The notes under the pieces: model-generated | Database searches by the model: none | Told to the model about the DNA's origin: nothing | The model's input: only the letters and a program-made list of their open reading frames with translations | Made by a program: the position numbers and the translations under genes | Assembly: GCA_947095585.1 (NCBI GenBank) | Contig: OX352761.1 | Location: forward strand, 59,326,832 to 59,390,831 | DNA: 64,000 nt | Direction: 5' to 3' | Source of the DNA: Nephrocerus scutellatus | Lineage: Eukaryota > Arthropoda > Insecta > Diptera > Pipunculidae | Shown: positions 53,786 to 64,000 of the stretch, piece after piece | Position numbering within the stretch: position 1 is the first letter of the stretch | How the letters are laid out: the number at the start of each line of letters is the position of its first letter

Positions 53786-55240
53786 TGATCGGTCAACCTG
53801 TTTTTCCAGCAATAATGCTGATGAAGCATCACAACTAATCACGTCAACCATTTTTCTAGGAATGAAATGATTGCATTCCTTCTTCATTTAAAAAGAAAAA
53901 TACTCATAAAAATAAATGGTTTAACGAACATTGCAGGTCAGCAGTCGCGTGTAAAAAAGCAGCCCATTTGGACTACGTTAATTGCACTTCTAAAGAAAAC
54001 CTTGTAAAGTTTCGAATAGCTAGAAACAGATCAAACGCTATATTGAAAAGGTCCAAAATAATATATGATCCTAAGATATGAAAAATTTTGAATTCTGATT
54101 TTAACAGTCGAAGCTTTTGGTCGTTTACTGCATTGGTTAAAAGAAACTTTGCAGACAATACTACGTCTATTCCATCTTTATTTCATAATGGTATTCATTA
54201 TAGAACTGATATTGAGAAAGCTTATCTCTTAGCTTCTCATTTCGCTGGTGCGTCTACCCTTCCTTTAACTAACCAAAGCCCTCCAATTCTCCCGAATCTA
54301 GGCCCAGGTATGTCTAAAATCTATTTCCAGAAACGGGTTGTTTCAAAGATTCTTAAAGAACTTGACCCTAATAAAACGACTGGCCAGACGGTATTCCGCC
54401 ATTAGTATTGAAAAGATGTCATCATACTTTGGCAAAACTGAAGAGTGGTGTTTTTCCATCAATTTGGAAAATAGCAAATATTCAACCCGTTCCGAAAAAA
54501 GGTGATAAATCGGCACCTACGAACTACGAACTACGAACTAGGTTTAAAAGTATCAAGTGATCTTTCCTGGAAAGAACATATTTATGAAATTTCAAAAAGA
54601 GCTAGCCAATGTTTGGGCTTCATAAGACGATGTAACTTCTACTTCACTCCCTCAGTAGTATTAAGATTATATAAATCTTATGTTAGACCAATTTTAGAAT
54701 TTAATTCATATGTGTGGGGTGGGGCTCCAAAATCTCATTTGGTTCATCTTGATGGAGTTCAAAATAGAGTTATACGTTTGATAAACGATGTATCCATTAC
54801 TTCGTCTCTTGATACTTTGGAGCACAGACGAAATGTAGGAGCTTTATCAGTTTTTTACAAATTCTACAACGGTAGATGTGCTTTAGAAACCCGTTCTCTA
54901 GTTCCAGGTCCTTTTGTCGGTAACATAAACACTCGTTTAAGGTCCAATCAACATAGATTTACCTTAAAACTTTTTTCTTCCTCCTTTTTTCCAAAAGTCT
55001 CTTCGATGTGGAATCAATTGGTAGATCCCGTGTTTCCCGATTCTTATAATCTGCAGGCGTTCAAATTAGCCGTTAACAACTTCCTGAAGGATGAAGATGA
55101 AGGTTGAAGTGCTCATAAGCTTTTTATTGAATATAAAATAGTCTTGTAGTTTTCCGTGGCCATGATTCATTGACGAAAGCATTTGGACTCGTTTTAGTTT
55201 TCTGTGTTCGTTTTTCCGTATTGCTTTTTCAATGAATCAG
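53786..55240 (+). pseudogene. LINE family A, copy 2 (RT palm deleted) with 3' end
   Basis: Starts in the endonuclease-RT linker (CRSAVACKKAAHLDYVNCTS, KFRIARNRSN). It continues with SFWSFTALVKRNFADNTTSI and RVVSKILKELDPNKT. At about 54500-54540 PVPKKGDKSAPTNY is followed by three short repeats CGAACTA, and the sequence jumps to LGLKVSSDLSWKEHIYEISK. The RT palm with all catalytic residues is therefore missing. The C-terminal part is open to 55107 (ASQCLGFIRRCNFYFTPS, YVRPILEFNSYVWGGAPKSH, LEHRRNVGALSVFYKFYNGR). A short 3' tail follows. Confidence 0.87.
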
Positions 55241-55319
55241 AGAGAATTCTGAGAAAAATAAATTTAAACCGGCTACAAACGTGAGAAATGTGATATATAT
55301 TGTAAATCTAAGTCGAGTC

Positions 55320-57116
55320 ATAGAGATGGCAGCAAGCAATAATTTGGTCGTCGCAAGTACAAGGTTAAATATATATAAATATACCACCGCCACAACCCAT
55401 ACCTTATGACGGTATGAACGAGGTGCCAACGTCGACTCGGACCAATATTTTGTTGGTATGGTGCTCCGAGCGCGGATTGCATCATCACGATAGACTGCAT
55501 CCGCGAATCAGATTCGACTAAAACGGTTGCCCTTTGCAACGAAGAGACCAGAAGCAACTAAGGTCAAGCGATAGGACTCGCCCTAGGGAGAGTAAATCCT
55601 GGGGCTGAGATGTCGGCCGTAAAAGAGAAATAGACACGCCTTAAGAATACTTTCATTACTACTGCTGACTCTATCTTAGGCAGTGGTCGTAGAGATCGAA
55701 ACGACTGGTCCGATGACGAATGTAAGATAGCGACTGAAAGTAAGAATGTTGCGTATCGAGCAATGCAACCATCTCATAGAACGCGGGCACGCGCAGATAA
55801 ATATAAAGAGCTCAGAAGATATGAAAAAACAGTTCACCGGCGAAAGCAAGCAGCCTGGGAGAAGAATCTCGTCGCAAGGTCCGCACCAGGCGCGTAAGTT
55901 CTACCAAGGAATTCGCGGTATGACGCAATATACACCGCGTTGCAGATACTGCAAAGACAAAGAGGGCAATCTGATCGCTGATCTCAAAGACATCTGCAAT
56001 GAGAATAGCACTTTCATGAGTTGCTAAATGGCCACCACCAAGCATAGACGAAGTTAGCAGAGCGATAAATCGGCTCAAAAATAATAAGGCCCCGGAATCA
56101 GATGGGATCCCAGCGGAACTCATAAAAATAGGAGGCCCCACATTACACCAAGCAATTCATGAAAGAATAGTGCTAGTATGGGAGGAAGAATCGATACCGG
56201 AAGACTGGCGAAGAGGCTTCCTGTGCCCCATACATAAAAAGGGAGACATCACAAAATGCAGCAATTATCGTGGTATATCGTTGTTGAGTACCGTGCTATT
56301 TCTCCTCTATCCTTCAAGACAGGATAGCCCCATACGCTAAAGTCATCATTGGTCCATACCAGTCTGGCTTCATCCCAGGTAAATCAACAACTGATCAGAT
56401 TACACCCTTAGGCATGTGATGGAAAAATGTCTAGAGTTTCAAAACTTATTACACCATCTTTTTATAGACTTTAAAGCCGCCTATGATAGCATAGCCAGAG
56501 TAGAAATGTATAAAGCCATGAGAGAATTCGGCATCCCAAATAAACTGACACGACTATTTAGGTTGACCATGACCAATGTTATAAGCTAAGTAAAAAAATC
56601 CGGATCACTATCAAGCCAATTCAACATCTATAACGGGCTCCGACAAGGGGATGGACTGGCCTGCGTCCTCTTAAACCTGGCGTTGGAGAAAGTCATCCGA
56701 GACTCTGACATAACGGCGAGAGGAACAATCCTCTTTAAGTCCATTCAGATACTGGCTTACGCAGACGATATTCACATTGTTGGTAGAAACCCAAGAGCTG
56801 TACAGGAAGCTTTCATCCAGATCGAACAGGCGGCACGAAATCTAGGGCTGCACGTCTGCGAATAGAAGATCCAACATTGGTCCCGCAATTAAAATAGTGC
56901 AGCGCGAATTTGAAGTAGTGCAACTATCTCGGGTCAACTGTAGCAGCCAATAACAGCATGGAACCAGAAATACGCGAACGGTTGCTTAAAGCCAACAAAG
57001 CCTACTATAGTCTGTCAAGACTCTTCAAATCTAGGAACGTAACCATAACATCCAAGCTGCTGGTATATAAGACAATGGTTATACCAGTACTCACATATGG
57101 ATTCGATACTTGGGTG
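55320..57116 (+). pseudogene. RTE-like LINE ORF2 remnant, family B, copy 1
   Basis: The earliest text is an endonuclease C-terminus (RGANVDSDQYFVGMVLRARI near 55420-55480). The linker (DWSDDECKIATESKNVAYRA) follows, then RT: NNKAPESDGIPAELIKIGGP, EESIPEDWRRGFLCPIHKKG, SNYRGISLLST, FIDFKAAYDSI (motif A), NGLRQGDGLACVLLNLALEK (motif B) and ILAYADDIHIVGR (catalytic). Stops and frame changes are frequent. The thumb ends at VIPVLTYGFDTWVL near 57115 and is fused directly to the GGTCTTTT minisatellite. Confidence 0.85.
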
Positions 57117-57340
57117 CTTTTGGGGGTCTTTTGGTGGGTATTTGAAAGGTCTTTTGAGGGTATTTTTAGTGTCTTTTGTTGGGTCTTTTGGGGACCTTTT
57201 GGGAGTCATTTTAGGGTGTCTTTCGATGATTGTTTGGCGGTCTTTTGTCATTTGAGGGTCATTTAAGTCTTTTTGAGGATCTTTTGGGGCGTCTTTTGAG
57301 GATATTTTGGGAGTCTTTTTAAGGTATTTTAAAGGTCTTA
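57117..57340. repeat. GGTCTTTT minisatellite, block 2
   Basis: Degenerate units around GGGTCTTTTGGTGGG and AGGTCTTTTGAGGG, about 15 of them. It follows the LINE fragment without a gap. The equivalent block at 59950 is fused to the same LINE position. Confidence 0.88.
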
Positions 57341-58310
57341 ATGCTTGCACGTATTAATGTATTGGCAAATAACACTAAAAGAATATTTCCTGTAGTAATT
57401 TTTAAAAAACTTTTATTTAACTTGAATTGGCTTTGACTTGACTTTTTTAACCACCTTCAACATGTCATACAGAGCTGAAATTTTGTGAGTGTAAGTCCAA
57501 AATTGCATTTTTATATTCCGAGTATGACGCCTGTCGCGTCCTTTCTAACCAACTTTCACACAACCTAGAGTGCTGAAATTTTGTGAGTGCCTTTTTGGCG
57601 ATCTTTTGTCATTTGAGGGTCATTTAAGTCTTTCGAGGGTCTTTTTGAGGTTTTTTTGAGGCGTCTTTTGAGGATATTTTGGGAGTCTTTTTAAGGTATT
57701 TTAGAGGTCTTAATGCTTGCACGTATTAATGTATTGGCAAATAACACTAAAAGAATATTTCCTGTAGTAATTTTTAAAAAACTTTTATTTAACTTGACTT
57801 GGCTTTGACTTGACTTTTTTAACCACCTTCAACACGAAAACAGAGCTGAAATTTTGTGAGTGTCTAAGTCCAAAATAGCATTTTTATATTTCGAGAATGA
57901 CGCCTGTCGCGTCCTTTCTAACCAACTTTCACACAACCTAGAGTGCTGAAATTTTGTGAGTGCCTAAGTCCAAAATAGCATTTTTTATATTCCGAGTATG
58001 ACGCGTGTCATAGGTTGAAATTTTGTTTTCGAATTTTTTGAGGTTCTTTTTAACCAACTTCCACACGACCTAAAGAGCCGAAATTGTGTGAGTGTTCTAA
58101 GTCCAAAATAGCATTTTTTATATTCCGAGTATAACGCATGTCGCGTACCGCAAGTCCAAAATAGCATTTTTATATTCCACGTATGACCCGTGTCACGTTT
58201 CGCGTGTGACACGTGTGATGGTTTGAAATCGCGCCGTTTTCTGGTTTTTTACGTATCGCGAGTCACGTGTGGCGCGTGTGAAGCGTAGAAAAAGAAAACT
58301 ATTTGAAAAC
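57341..58310. repeat. Array of about 105-bp units (AAATTTTGTGAGTG type), copy 1
   Basis: Recurring ordered boxes: AACCAACTTTCACACAACCT, AGAGTGCTGAAATTTTGTGAG, CTAAGTCCAAAATAGCATTT, TATATTCCGAGTATGACGC. Boxes recur near 57470, 57575, 57845, 57945, 58080 and 58155. A block containing another GGTCTTTT run plus AATGCTTGCACGTATTAATG is duplicated inside (57340 and 57705). It ends in TGTGACACGTGTGATGG-like GC-rich text. No coding. Confidence 0.85.
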
Positions 58311-58321
58311 TATTTGAAATA

Positions 58322-59592
58322 GTTTGCAGGTCAGCAGTCGCGTGTTAAAAATCAGCCCATTTGGACTACGTTAACTGCACTTCTGAAGAAAACCTTGTTA
58401 AGTTTCGAATAGCTAGAAACAGATCAAACGCTATTTTGAAAAGGGCAAAAATAATATTGACCTTAAGATTCGAGATAACATGCGAAAAATTTTGAATTCT
58501 GATTCAAACAGTCGAAGCTTTTGGTCGTTTGCTGCATTGGTTAAAAGAAACTTTGCAGACAATACTACGTCTATTCCATCTTTATTTCATAATAGAACTG
58601 ATATTGAGAAAGCTTATCTCTTAGCTTCTCATTTCGCTGGTGCGTCTACCCTTCCTTTAACTAACCAAAGCCCTCCAATTCTCCCGAATCTAGGCCCAGG
58701 TATGTCTAAAATCTATTTCCAGAAACGGGTTGTTTCAAAGATTCTTAAAGAACTTGACCCTAATAAAGCGAATGGCCCAGACGGTATTCCGCCATTAGTA
58801 GTGAAAAGATGTCATCATACTTTGGCAAAACTGCTTAGCAAATTGTTTCATCTCTCAATGAAGAGTGGTGTTTTTCCATCAATTTGGAAAATAGCAAATA
58901 TTCAACCCGTTCCGAAAAAAGGTGATAAATCGGCACCTACGAACTACCGTCCAATTGCTTTGTTGTCGGTTCTATCTAAGGTAATGGAATCTATCATTAA
59001 TTTCAGACTAATGAACTATCTGGATTCGAATGTTCTTTTATCCGATGTTCAGTATGGATTTCGTAAAAATCGCTCTTCAGGTCAACTAATGACGTGTATG
59101 ACTCATGTTTGGAGCGAAGCATTGAAAACCTAGGTGAATCAACCGTTGTTTCCTTAGATATTGCTAAAGCTTTTGATAGAGTATGGCATGATTGTCTTAT
59201 TAATAAGATTCGCGCGCTGAACCTACACTCCTCTCTAATTACATGGATTGAGAATTAATTATGGAGCCGTAAAATAAAAGTTGTATTAAATGGTATATCT
59301 TCAGCTTCACATGGGATCAATGCTGGCGTACCTCAAGGGTCAGCCTTGTCGCCCACGCTCTTCTTGATATATATCAACGACCTGTTGTCTTCTACAACCT
59401 GTGATATCCATTCTTTTGCTGATGATACAACACTATCGGCATCCATTGAGTTTGTCAGTCAAAAAGAATGCAATTCTCGCTTGATAGGTTCGCGTTAATT
59501 AATGAATTCGATAGCCAATGTTTGGGCTTCATAAGACGTTGTAACTTCTACTTCACTCCCTCAGAAGTATTAAGACTATATAAATCTTATGT
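58322..59592 (+). pseudogene. LINE family A, copy 3
   Basis: From the linker (GTCAGCAGTCGCGTG) through SFWSFAALVKRNFADNTTSI, RVVSKILKELDPNKANGPDG, NYRPIALLSVLSKVMES, DVQYGFRKNRSSGQL, and in the next frame VVSLDIAKAFDRVWHDC (motif A), GINAGVPQGSALSPTLFLIY (motif B) and IHSFADDTTLSASI (catalytic). Stops lie at 59131 and 59256. The thumb is deleted: near 59500 the text jumps to SQCLGFIRRCNFYFTPS. It then ends at a T run and joins family B sequence at about 59604. Confidence 0.87.
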
Positions 59593-59603
59593 TTTTTTTT
59601 TGT

Positions 59604-59950
59604 ACAGGAAGCTTTTATCCAGATCGAACAGGCGGCACGAAATCTATTACTGCACATAAATGAGAGCCAAACAAAGTAGACGGTGGCCACGTCTGCGAAT
59701 AGAAGATCCAACATTGGTCCCAGAATTAAAATAGTGCAGCGCGAATTTGAAGTAGTGCAACTATCTCAGGTCAACTGTAGCAGGCAATAACAGCATGGAA
59801 CCAGAAATACGCGCACGGTTGCTTAAAGCCAGCAAAGCCTACTATAGTCTGTCAAGACTCTTCAAATCTAGGAACGTAACCATAACATCCAAGCTGCTGG
59901 TATATAAGACAATGGTTATACCAGTACTCACATATGGATCCGATACTTGG
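59604..59950 (+). pseudogene. RTE-like LINE family B, copy 2 (thumb only)
   Basis: Repeats 56808-57116: QEAFIQIEQAARNL, then MEPEIRARLLKASKAYYSL and VIPVLTYGSDTWVL. It carries about 36 bp near 59653-59688 (AATGAGAGCCAAACAAAGTA) that copy 1 lacks. As in copy 1 it is fused at the same codon to the GGTCTTTT minisatellite. Confidence 0.85.
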
Positions 59951-60880
59951 GTGCTTTTGGGGGTCTTTTGGTGGGTATTTGAAAGGTCTTTTGGGGGTAT
60001 TTTTAGTATCTTTTGTTGGGTCTTTTGGAGACCTTTTGGGAGTCATTTTAGGGTGTCTTTCGATGATTGTTTGGCGGTCTTTTGTCATTTGAGGGTCATT
60101 TAAGTCTTTCGAGGGTCTTTTTGAGGATCTTTTGAGGCGTCTTTTGAGGATATTTTAAGAGTCTTTTTAAGGTATTTTAGAGGTCTTAATGCTTGCACGT
60201 ATTAATGTATTGGCAAATAACACTAAAAGAATATTTCCTGTAGTAATTTTTAAAAAACTTTTATTTAACTTGACTTGGCTTTGACTTGACTTTTTTAACG
60301 ACCTTCAACACGACATACAGAGCTGAAATTTTGTGAGTGTCTAAGTCCAAAATAGCATTTTTATATTCCGAGAATGACGCCTGTCGCGTCCTTTCTAACC
60401 AACTTTCACACAACCTAGAGTGCTGAAATTTTGTGAGTGCCTAAGTCCAAAATAGCATTTTTTATATTCCGAGTATGACACGTGTCATAGGTTGAAATTT
60501 TGTTTTCGAATTTGTTGAGGTTCTTTTTAACCAACTTCCACACGACCTAAGGAGCCGAAATTGTGTGAGTGTCTAAGTCCAAAATAGCATTTTTTATATT
60601 CCGAGTATAACGTATGTCGCGTACCGCAAGTCCAAAATAGCATTTTATATTCCACGTATGACCCGTGTCACGTTTCGCGTGTGACACGTGTGATGGTTTG
60701 AAATCACGCCGTTTTCTGGGTTTTCAAGGTCTTTTTTACCCACCTTTCGTTCGACCTAGAGGGCTAAAGGGAGCGGTTCAATGTCTGGGGCCCATTTTGA
60801 TATCCAGCTTTTGACGCGTATCGCGAGTCGCGTGTAGCGCGTGTGAAGCGTGGAAAAAGAAAATTATTTGAAATAGCTTC
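59951..60880. repeat. GGTCTTTT minisatellite block 3 plus 105-bp array, copy 2
   Basis: Minisatellite to about 60185, then the AAATTTTGTGAGTG-type array (boxes near 60325, 60430, 60555). It ends in the same GTGACACGTGTGATGGTTTG text and an extra TTTTTTACCCACCTTTCG segment. It follows copy 1 closely but lacks its internal duplication. Confidence 0.87.
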
Positions 60881-60939
60881 GATCTCAAAAACAGATATTT
60901 TGGCTTTCGCGAATGCGGACAAATAGTCCCATCGAATTG

Positions 60940-61590
60940 AAACAGTTCATCCTGAAGTAAATAAAGCCAGAAAATTTGCTCAGATATACGTGTTGGACCC
61001 TGATATTGTAGTCTACCAACGAATGAACCTTCCAGAGAACAAGCAGTGCTCAGAAATAATCATAAAAAATTTAGCTGATATAATTAACAACAACCCGCTT
61101 GGAAAATCAATAAAAATGCTTCATGAAGTGGAGAAACAAATCATTGAAACTGCTAAATCAGGTGGCTTTTAGCCAACCAAGGTATCATTAGCACTAATTT
61201 ATGATAGAGACAATGACCAAAGGCGGTTAACGAAGTGGCCATAGTGTTTCAAATCAAAGATGGAGAACCACCGTTTCATCGGGATATTGTCATGCATTTA
61301 CGTACTGAACTAACCAACATTTAAACGGATTGGTATTTGCTATCCTAATTTAGATACCATAACGTACCCGATTTTATTTCCGACGGATCAGGAAGGTTCG
61401 AGCACAAAGTTGGTCGCGTTAAAAAGAACAATACCTTAAAACCGATCTATTAATCTATTAAGGAAAATTTGTCTTAGAGAGGAGTTTTCCCAGTTGCTAA
61501 ACGCAGGATGTTTAACCCAACAGCACGTAGTTCTCAGCTTCTCATATAAGTTTGAGGAACGTCCCTCCACCTCTGATGTGGAAATCAAAC
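60940..61590 (+). pseudogene. Second Helitron fragment (N-terminal Rep region)
   Basis: A plus-strand fragment reading HPEVNKARKFAQIYVLDPDI, VVYQRMNLPENKQCSEII, MLHEVEKQIIETAKSGGF, then in other frames VSLALIYDRDNDQRRLTK and PNLDTITYPILFPTDQEG. These are blocks of the region before the Helitron-like N domain. LLNAGCLTQQHVVLSFSYKF near 61495 could be the domain start. It differs from the Helitron at 41.5-46.8 kb, where the corresponding blocks are not identical. It has at least four stops. Confidence 0.75.
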
Positions 61591-61599
61591 AAATTCGTA

Positions 61600-62290
61600 T
61601 GTTAAGCACGTTAAATTCTGACCTTGCATCGAGGAAACTGAAAATCTCACATTTCTCGGTATGTGCGACAAGCTTCGTTGGAATGACCACATATTTACCG
61701 TCGCTAAAAATGCTGCGAAATGTTTAGGTTTCCTGGCTCGGTGCAAGAAATATTTCTCTCCCTCTGATCTGGCTACCATATACAAGGATTTTATTCGGCC
61801 TAAACTTGAGTACAATTGCCATATCTGGTCTGGTGCGCCTAAGACTACTTTGCATCAGCTAGATAGAATACAAAACCGCGCGATAAAACTTATCGGTGAC
61901 GAAAATATAGCAAAATCAATAGATTTGCTTGAACACCGCAGGAACGTTCCTTGCTTGTCACTGTTTTATCGCTTCTTCTACCACTTTAATTCGACCGCAA
62001 TACTCGTGGCGCTCTAAATGATCATCAGTTTACCCTCAAGCCCATCTTCGGACGTTAAATTCAGGGATTCGTTATTCAGCCGTACAACACGTATGTGGAA
62101 TGCTCTGCCAAGCTCTGTCTTCCCACATTACTATGAACCACAGGCATTCAAAACACAAGCTCATAGACATCTCCTCTTTTCTCCTCCTCTTCCTTAACGC
62201 CCACGCTGTGCCAAGCATATAGCCGAGCATTATAGGGGTGCGAACCCCTTGAAGCGTGCGCGAATTATAACAAAAAAAATCGTCAAGGTT
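61600..62290 (+). pseudogene. LINE family C, 3' end (RT C-terminus)
   Basis: LRWNDHIFTVAKNAAKCLGF, RCKKYFSPSDLATIYKDFI, KLEYNCHIWSGAPKTTLHQL and LEHRRNVPCLSLFYRF are the C-terminal region of a CR1/jockey-like ORF2, related to but distinct from family A. A frameshift near 61980 truncates it. The 3' terminus GAAGCGTGCGCGAATTATAA plus an A-rich run at 62245-62280 is shared with 16895-16925. Confidence 0.82.
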
Positions 62291-62344
62291 TATTGTAGTT
62301 TTCAATTATCATGATCTATTGATTAAACATTAAAGCATTTGGAC

Positions 62345-62815
62345 TTACGTCTAATCCAATGAAGCAGTTTTTCATCGACTCCATAAGCACGCATTTTAGA
62401 CAAAAGAGCTTGATGCCAAACTCTGTCAAATGCCTTAGAAATATCGAGTGCAACAGCTTTGCTGTCTCCAGATTGATGCAAAGACCGGTTTCACTGTTCG
62501 GTGAGATATACCATCAAATCACCACTAGAACGTTGCCCACGAAATCCATACTGCCGGTCACTAAGGATTCCGTTGGTTTCAAGATACTTTTAAAGCTGAA
62601 AATTGGAAAGAATGGATGTAAGTGCTATGGGCCGGTACGAAGAAGAAGACGACGTCTCTCTTTTTTTTGGTATGGGCTGGACAAAGGCTGTTTTCCAACT
62701 TTTCGGGAACAGTCCAGAAGAATAGGATAGATAGAAAAGCTTTCTAGTCAGCAAAAGAATGAAAACCACCGTTATCGGCTTTAATGCAATACATGAACGG
62801 CTATGCACGTACATG
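62345..62815 (-). pseudogene. LINE RT fragment, minus strand (probably family C)
   Basis: Minus strand from 62814: LFPKSWKTAFVQPIPKK, SYRPIALTSILSN, then in another frame YLETNGILSDRQYGFRGQRS, a stop in VYLTEQ-stop-NRSL, and AVALDISKAFDRVWHQALLS with motif A, ending at LLHWIRRKSK near 62345. These are the RT fingers and motif A of a CR1/jockey-like LINE. It faces the opposite way from the family C 3' end next to it, so an inversion or a second insertion joined them. Confidence 0.85.
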
Positions 62816-64000
62816 ATGAATTCATATTTTGAAATTCATTTCACAAATATCCGAGGCATTAAAAGTAATTTCAACTCGATCGTGGCACATCTTGACGCGA
62901 ATAAACCTGCGGTTCTAAGTTTATGTGAAACGCAACCCTCTTATATGGGTACCCCGAATGATTTTCATTTTGGTTCCACATCGTGGGGTTATTCTTTTTA
63001 TTCGTAATGACATAAGTTTTAGTATACCTAATTTTATTTATCCAAACAGTAATCCCATGTTCAATACGATATGGATTGAAATTAAAATTTCAAACCATTC
63101 CATGTTTATTTGTTCCCTTTATCGTAGTCCAAATTTGTCACCTGATGACACTAAAAAAGAGTTTAATTACTTATCAGAAACTATAGACAAAATTTACCAA
63201 TCCTCACGAATATCAGAATTGGTTGTTTTGGGCGATTTTAATGGCCACAATGATTCATGGTTGACCTATTCGAATGGTAGAGATAGTTCTGGTGAAACTG
63301 CAGAACTATTTTCAAATATTAATCTTCTCACCCAACTCGTTGATAAGCCAACTAGGTATCCTGATACTTCAGGTCAATCTCCTCACCTTTTAGATTTATT
63401 TCTTACTACTATGCCAGATAAATATTCAATTGATGTATCTGCTCCATTAGGTCTTTCTGACCATGCTTTGGTAGTAGCCAAATTTTCAATAACTCCAGCC
63501 TTTATAGAGCCTACTCATAAAAGGCTAATCTGGCACTATAAAAATGCTAACTGGGAGCACCTGAACCAATTTTATAGCTCATTTGATTGGTCAACCTGCT
63601 TTTTCAGCAATAATGCTGATGAAGCATCTCAACTTATTACGACAACCATTTTGCTAGGAATGAAAAATTGCATTCCATCTTCATTTAAAAAAAAAATACT
63701 AGCAAGAATAAATGGTTTAACGAAAATTGAAGGTCAGCAGTCGCGTGTAAAAAAGCAGCCCATTTGGACTACGTTAACTGCACTTCTGAAGAAAACCTCG
63801 TTAAGTTTCGAATAGCTAGAAACAGATCAAACGTTATTTTGAAAAGGGCAAAAATAATATTGACCTTAAGATTCGAGATAACATGCGAAAAATTTTGAAT
63901 TCTGATTCAAACAGTCGAAGCTTTTGGTCGTTTGCTGCATTGGTTAAAAGAAACTTTGCAGACAATACTACGTCTATTCCATCTTTATTTCATAATGGTA
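62816..64000 (+). pseudogene. LINE family A, copy 4, running off the window
   Basis: The most complete copy here. The endonuclease starts MNSYFEIHFTNIRGIKSNFN with LSLCETQPSYMGTPNDFHFG, then after a frameshift near 62930 ISFSIPNFIYPNSNPMFN, LVVLGDFNGHNDSW, HLLDLFLTTMPDKYSI and LGLSDHALVVAKFS. In the linker WFNE is followed by a TGA where copy 2 has TGC. The reading then continues into SNSRSFWSFAALVKRNFADN at the window edge. RT lies beyond 64000. The start Met at 62816 matches copy 1. Confidence 0.88.

Overview
The window is eukaryotic and reads as insect DNA, most likely from a fly. The evidence is the set of element lineages: copia with the half-tRNA-iMet-type primer site, mdg1/412-like, Osvaldo/Ulysses-like and CsRn1-like gypsy elements, BEL/Pao, a Waldo-like R1-clade LINE tied to ACAT repeats, jockey- and CR1/jockey-like LINEs, RepHel Helitrons, and a PIF/Harbinger-type MITE. 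I see no host protein-coding gene, rRNA or convincing tRNA. Nearly everything recognisable is transposable-element DNA on both strands, mostly broken, as in pericentromeric or cluster-type repeat-rich DNA. The species cannot be fixed from the sequence.

Layout. 1-1.75 kb: 5' part of an RTE-like LINE on the minus strand. 1.9-7.8 kb: decayed Osvaldo/Ulysses-like gypsy element (minus) whose 1.8 kb LTR carries about ten 60-bp tandem repeats. 8.5-9.2 kb: ACATGTGTAT-type repeat. 9.2-9.8 kb: LINE ORF1 remnant (minus). 9.9-16.9 kb: jockey-like LINE (plus) split by a complete CsRn1-like gypsy element (10102-15920) with 434-bp LTRs, a 4-bp target duplication and open gag and pol. 17.0-17.6 kb: simple and tandem repeats.

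17.6-33.8 kb is a three-level nest. A Waldo-like LINE bounded by ACAT repeats is split inside its reverse transcriptase by a copia element (21067-32293). The copia gag is split by an mdg1/412-like insertion (21964-29389, target duplication ACAC). That insertion is a near-identical tandem pair with a 3,722-bp period, each unit holding a deleted element with a small membrane-protein ORF, gag and protease. A second, truncated Waldo-like 5' end starts directly after the same ACAT tract, and a BEL/Pao element (35.26-39.8 kb, minus) follows it.

39.8-46.8 kb: a small inverted-repeat element, a 1.4 kb unit with 94-bp inverted ends, then a RepHel Helitron whose Rep HUH segment is deleted while its PIF1-like helicase stays open. 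47.9-64.0 kb: four same-strand copies of one CR1/jockey-like LINE (47.9, 53.8, 58.3, 62.8 kb), a minus-strand jockey element (49.4-53.2 kb) interrupted by a 260-bp Harbinger-type MITE, RTE-like reverse-transcriptase fragments fused to a GGTCTTTT minisatellite and a roughly 105-bp array (present twice), a second Helitron fragment, and LINE fragments in both orientations.

The elements do not form one pathway. Only the CsRn1-like element (10-16 kb) looks structurally complete. All family names are from motif recognition without database comparison.
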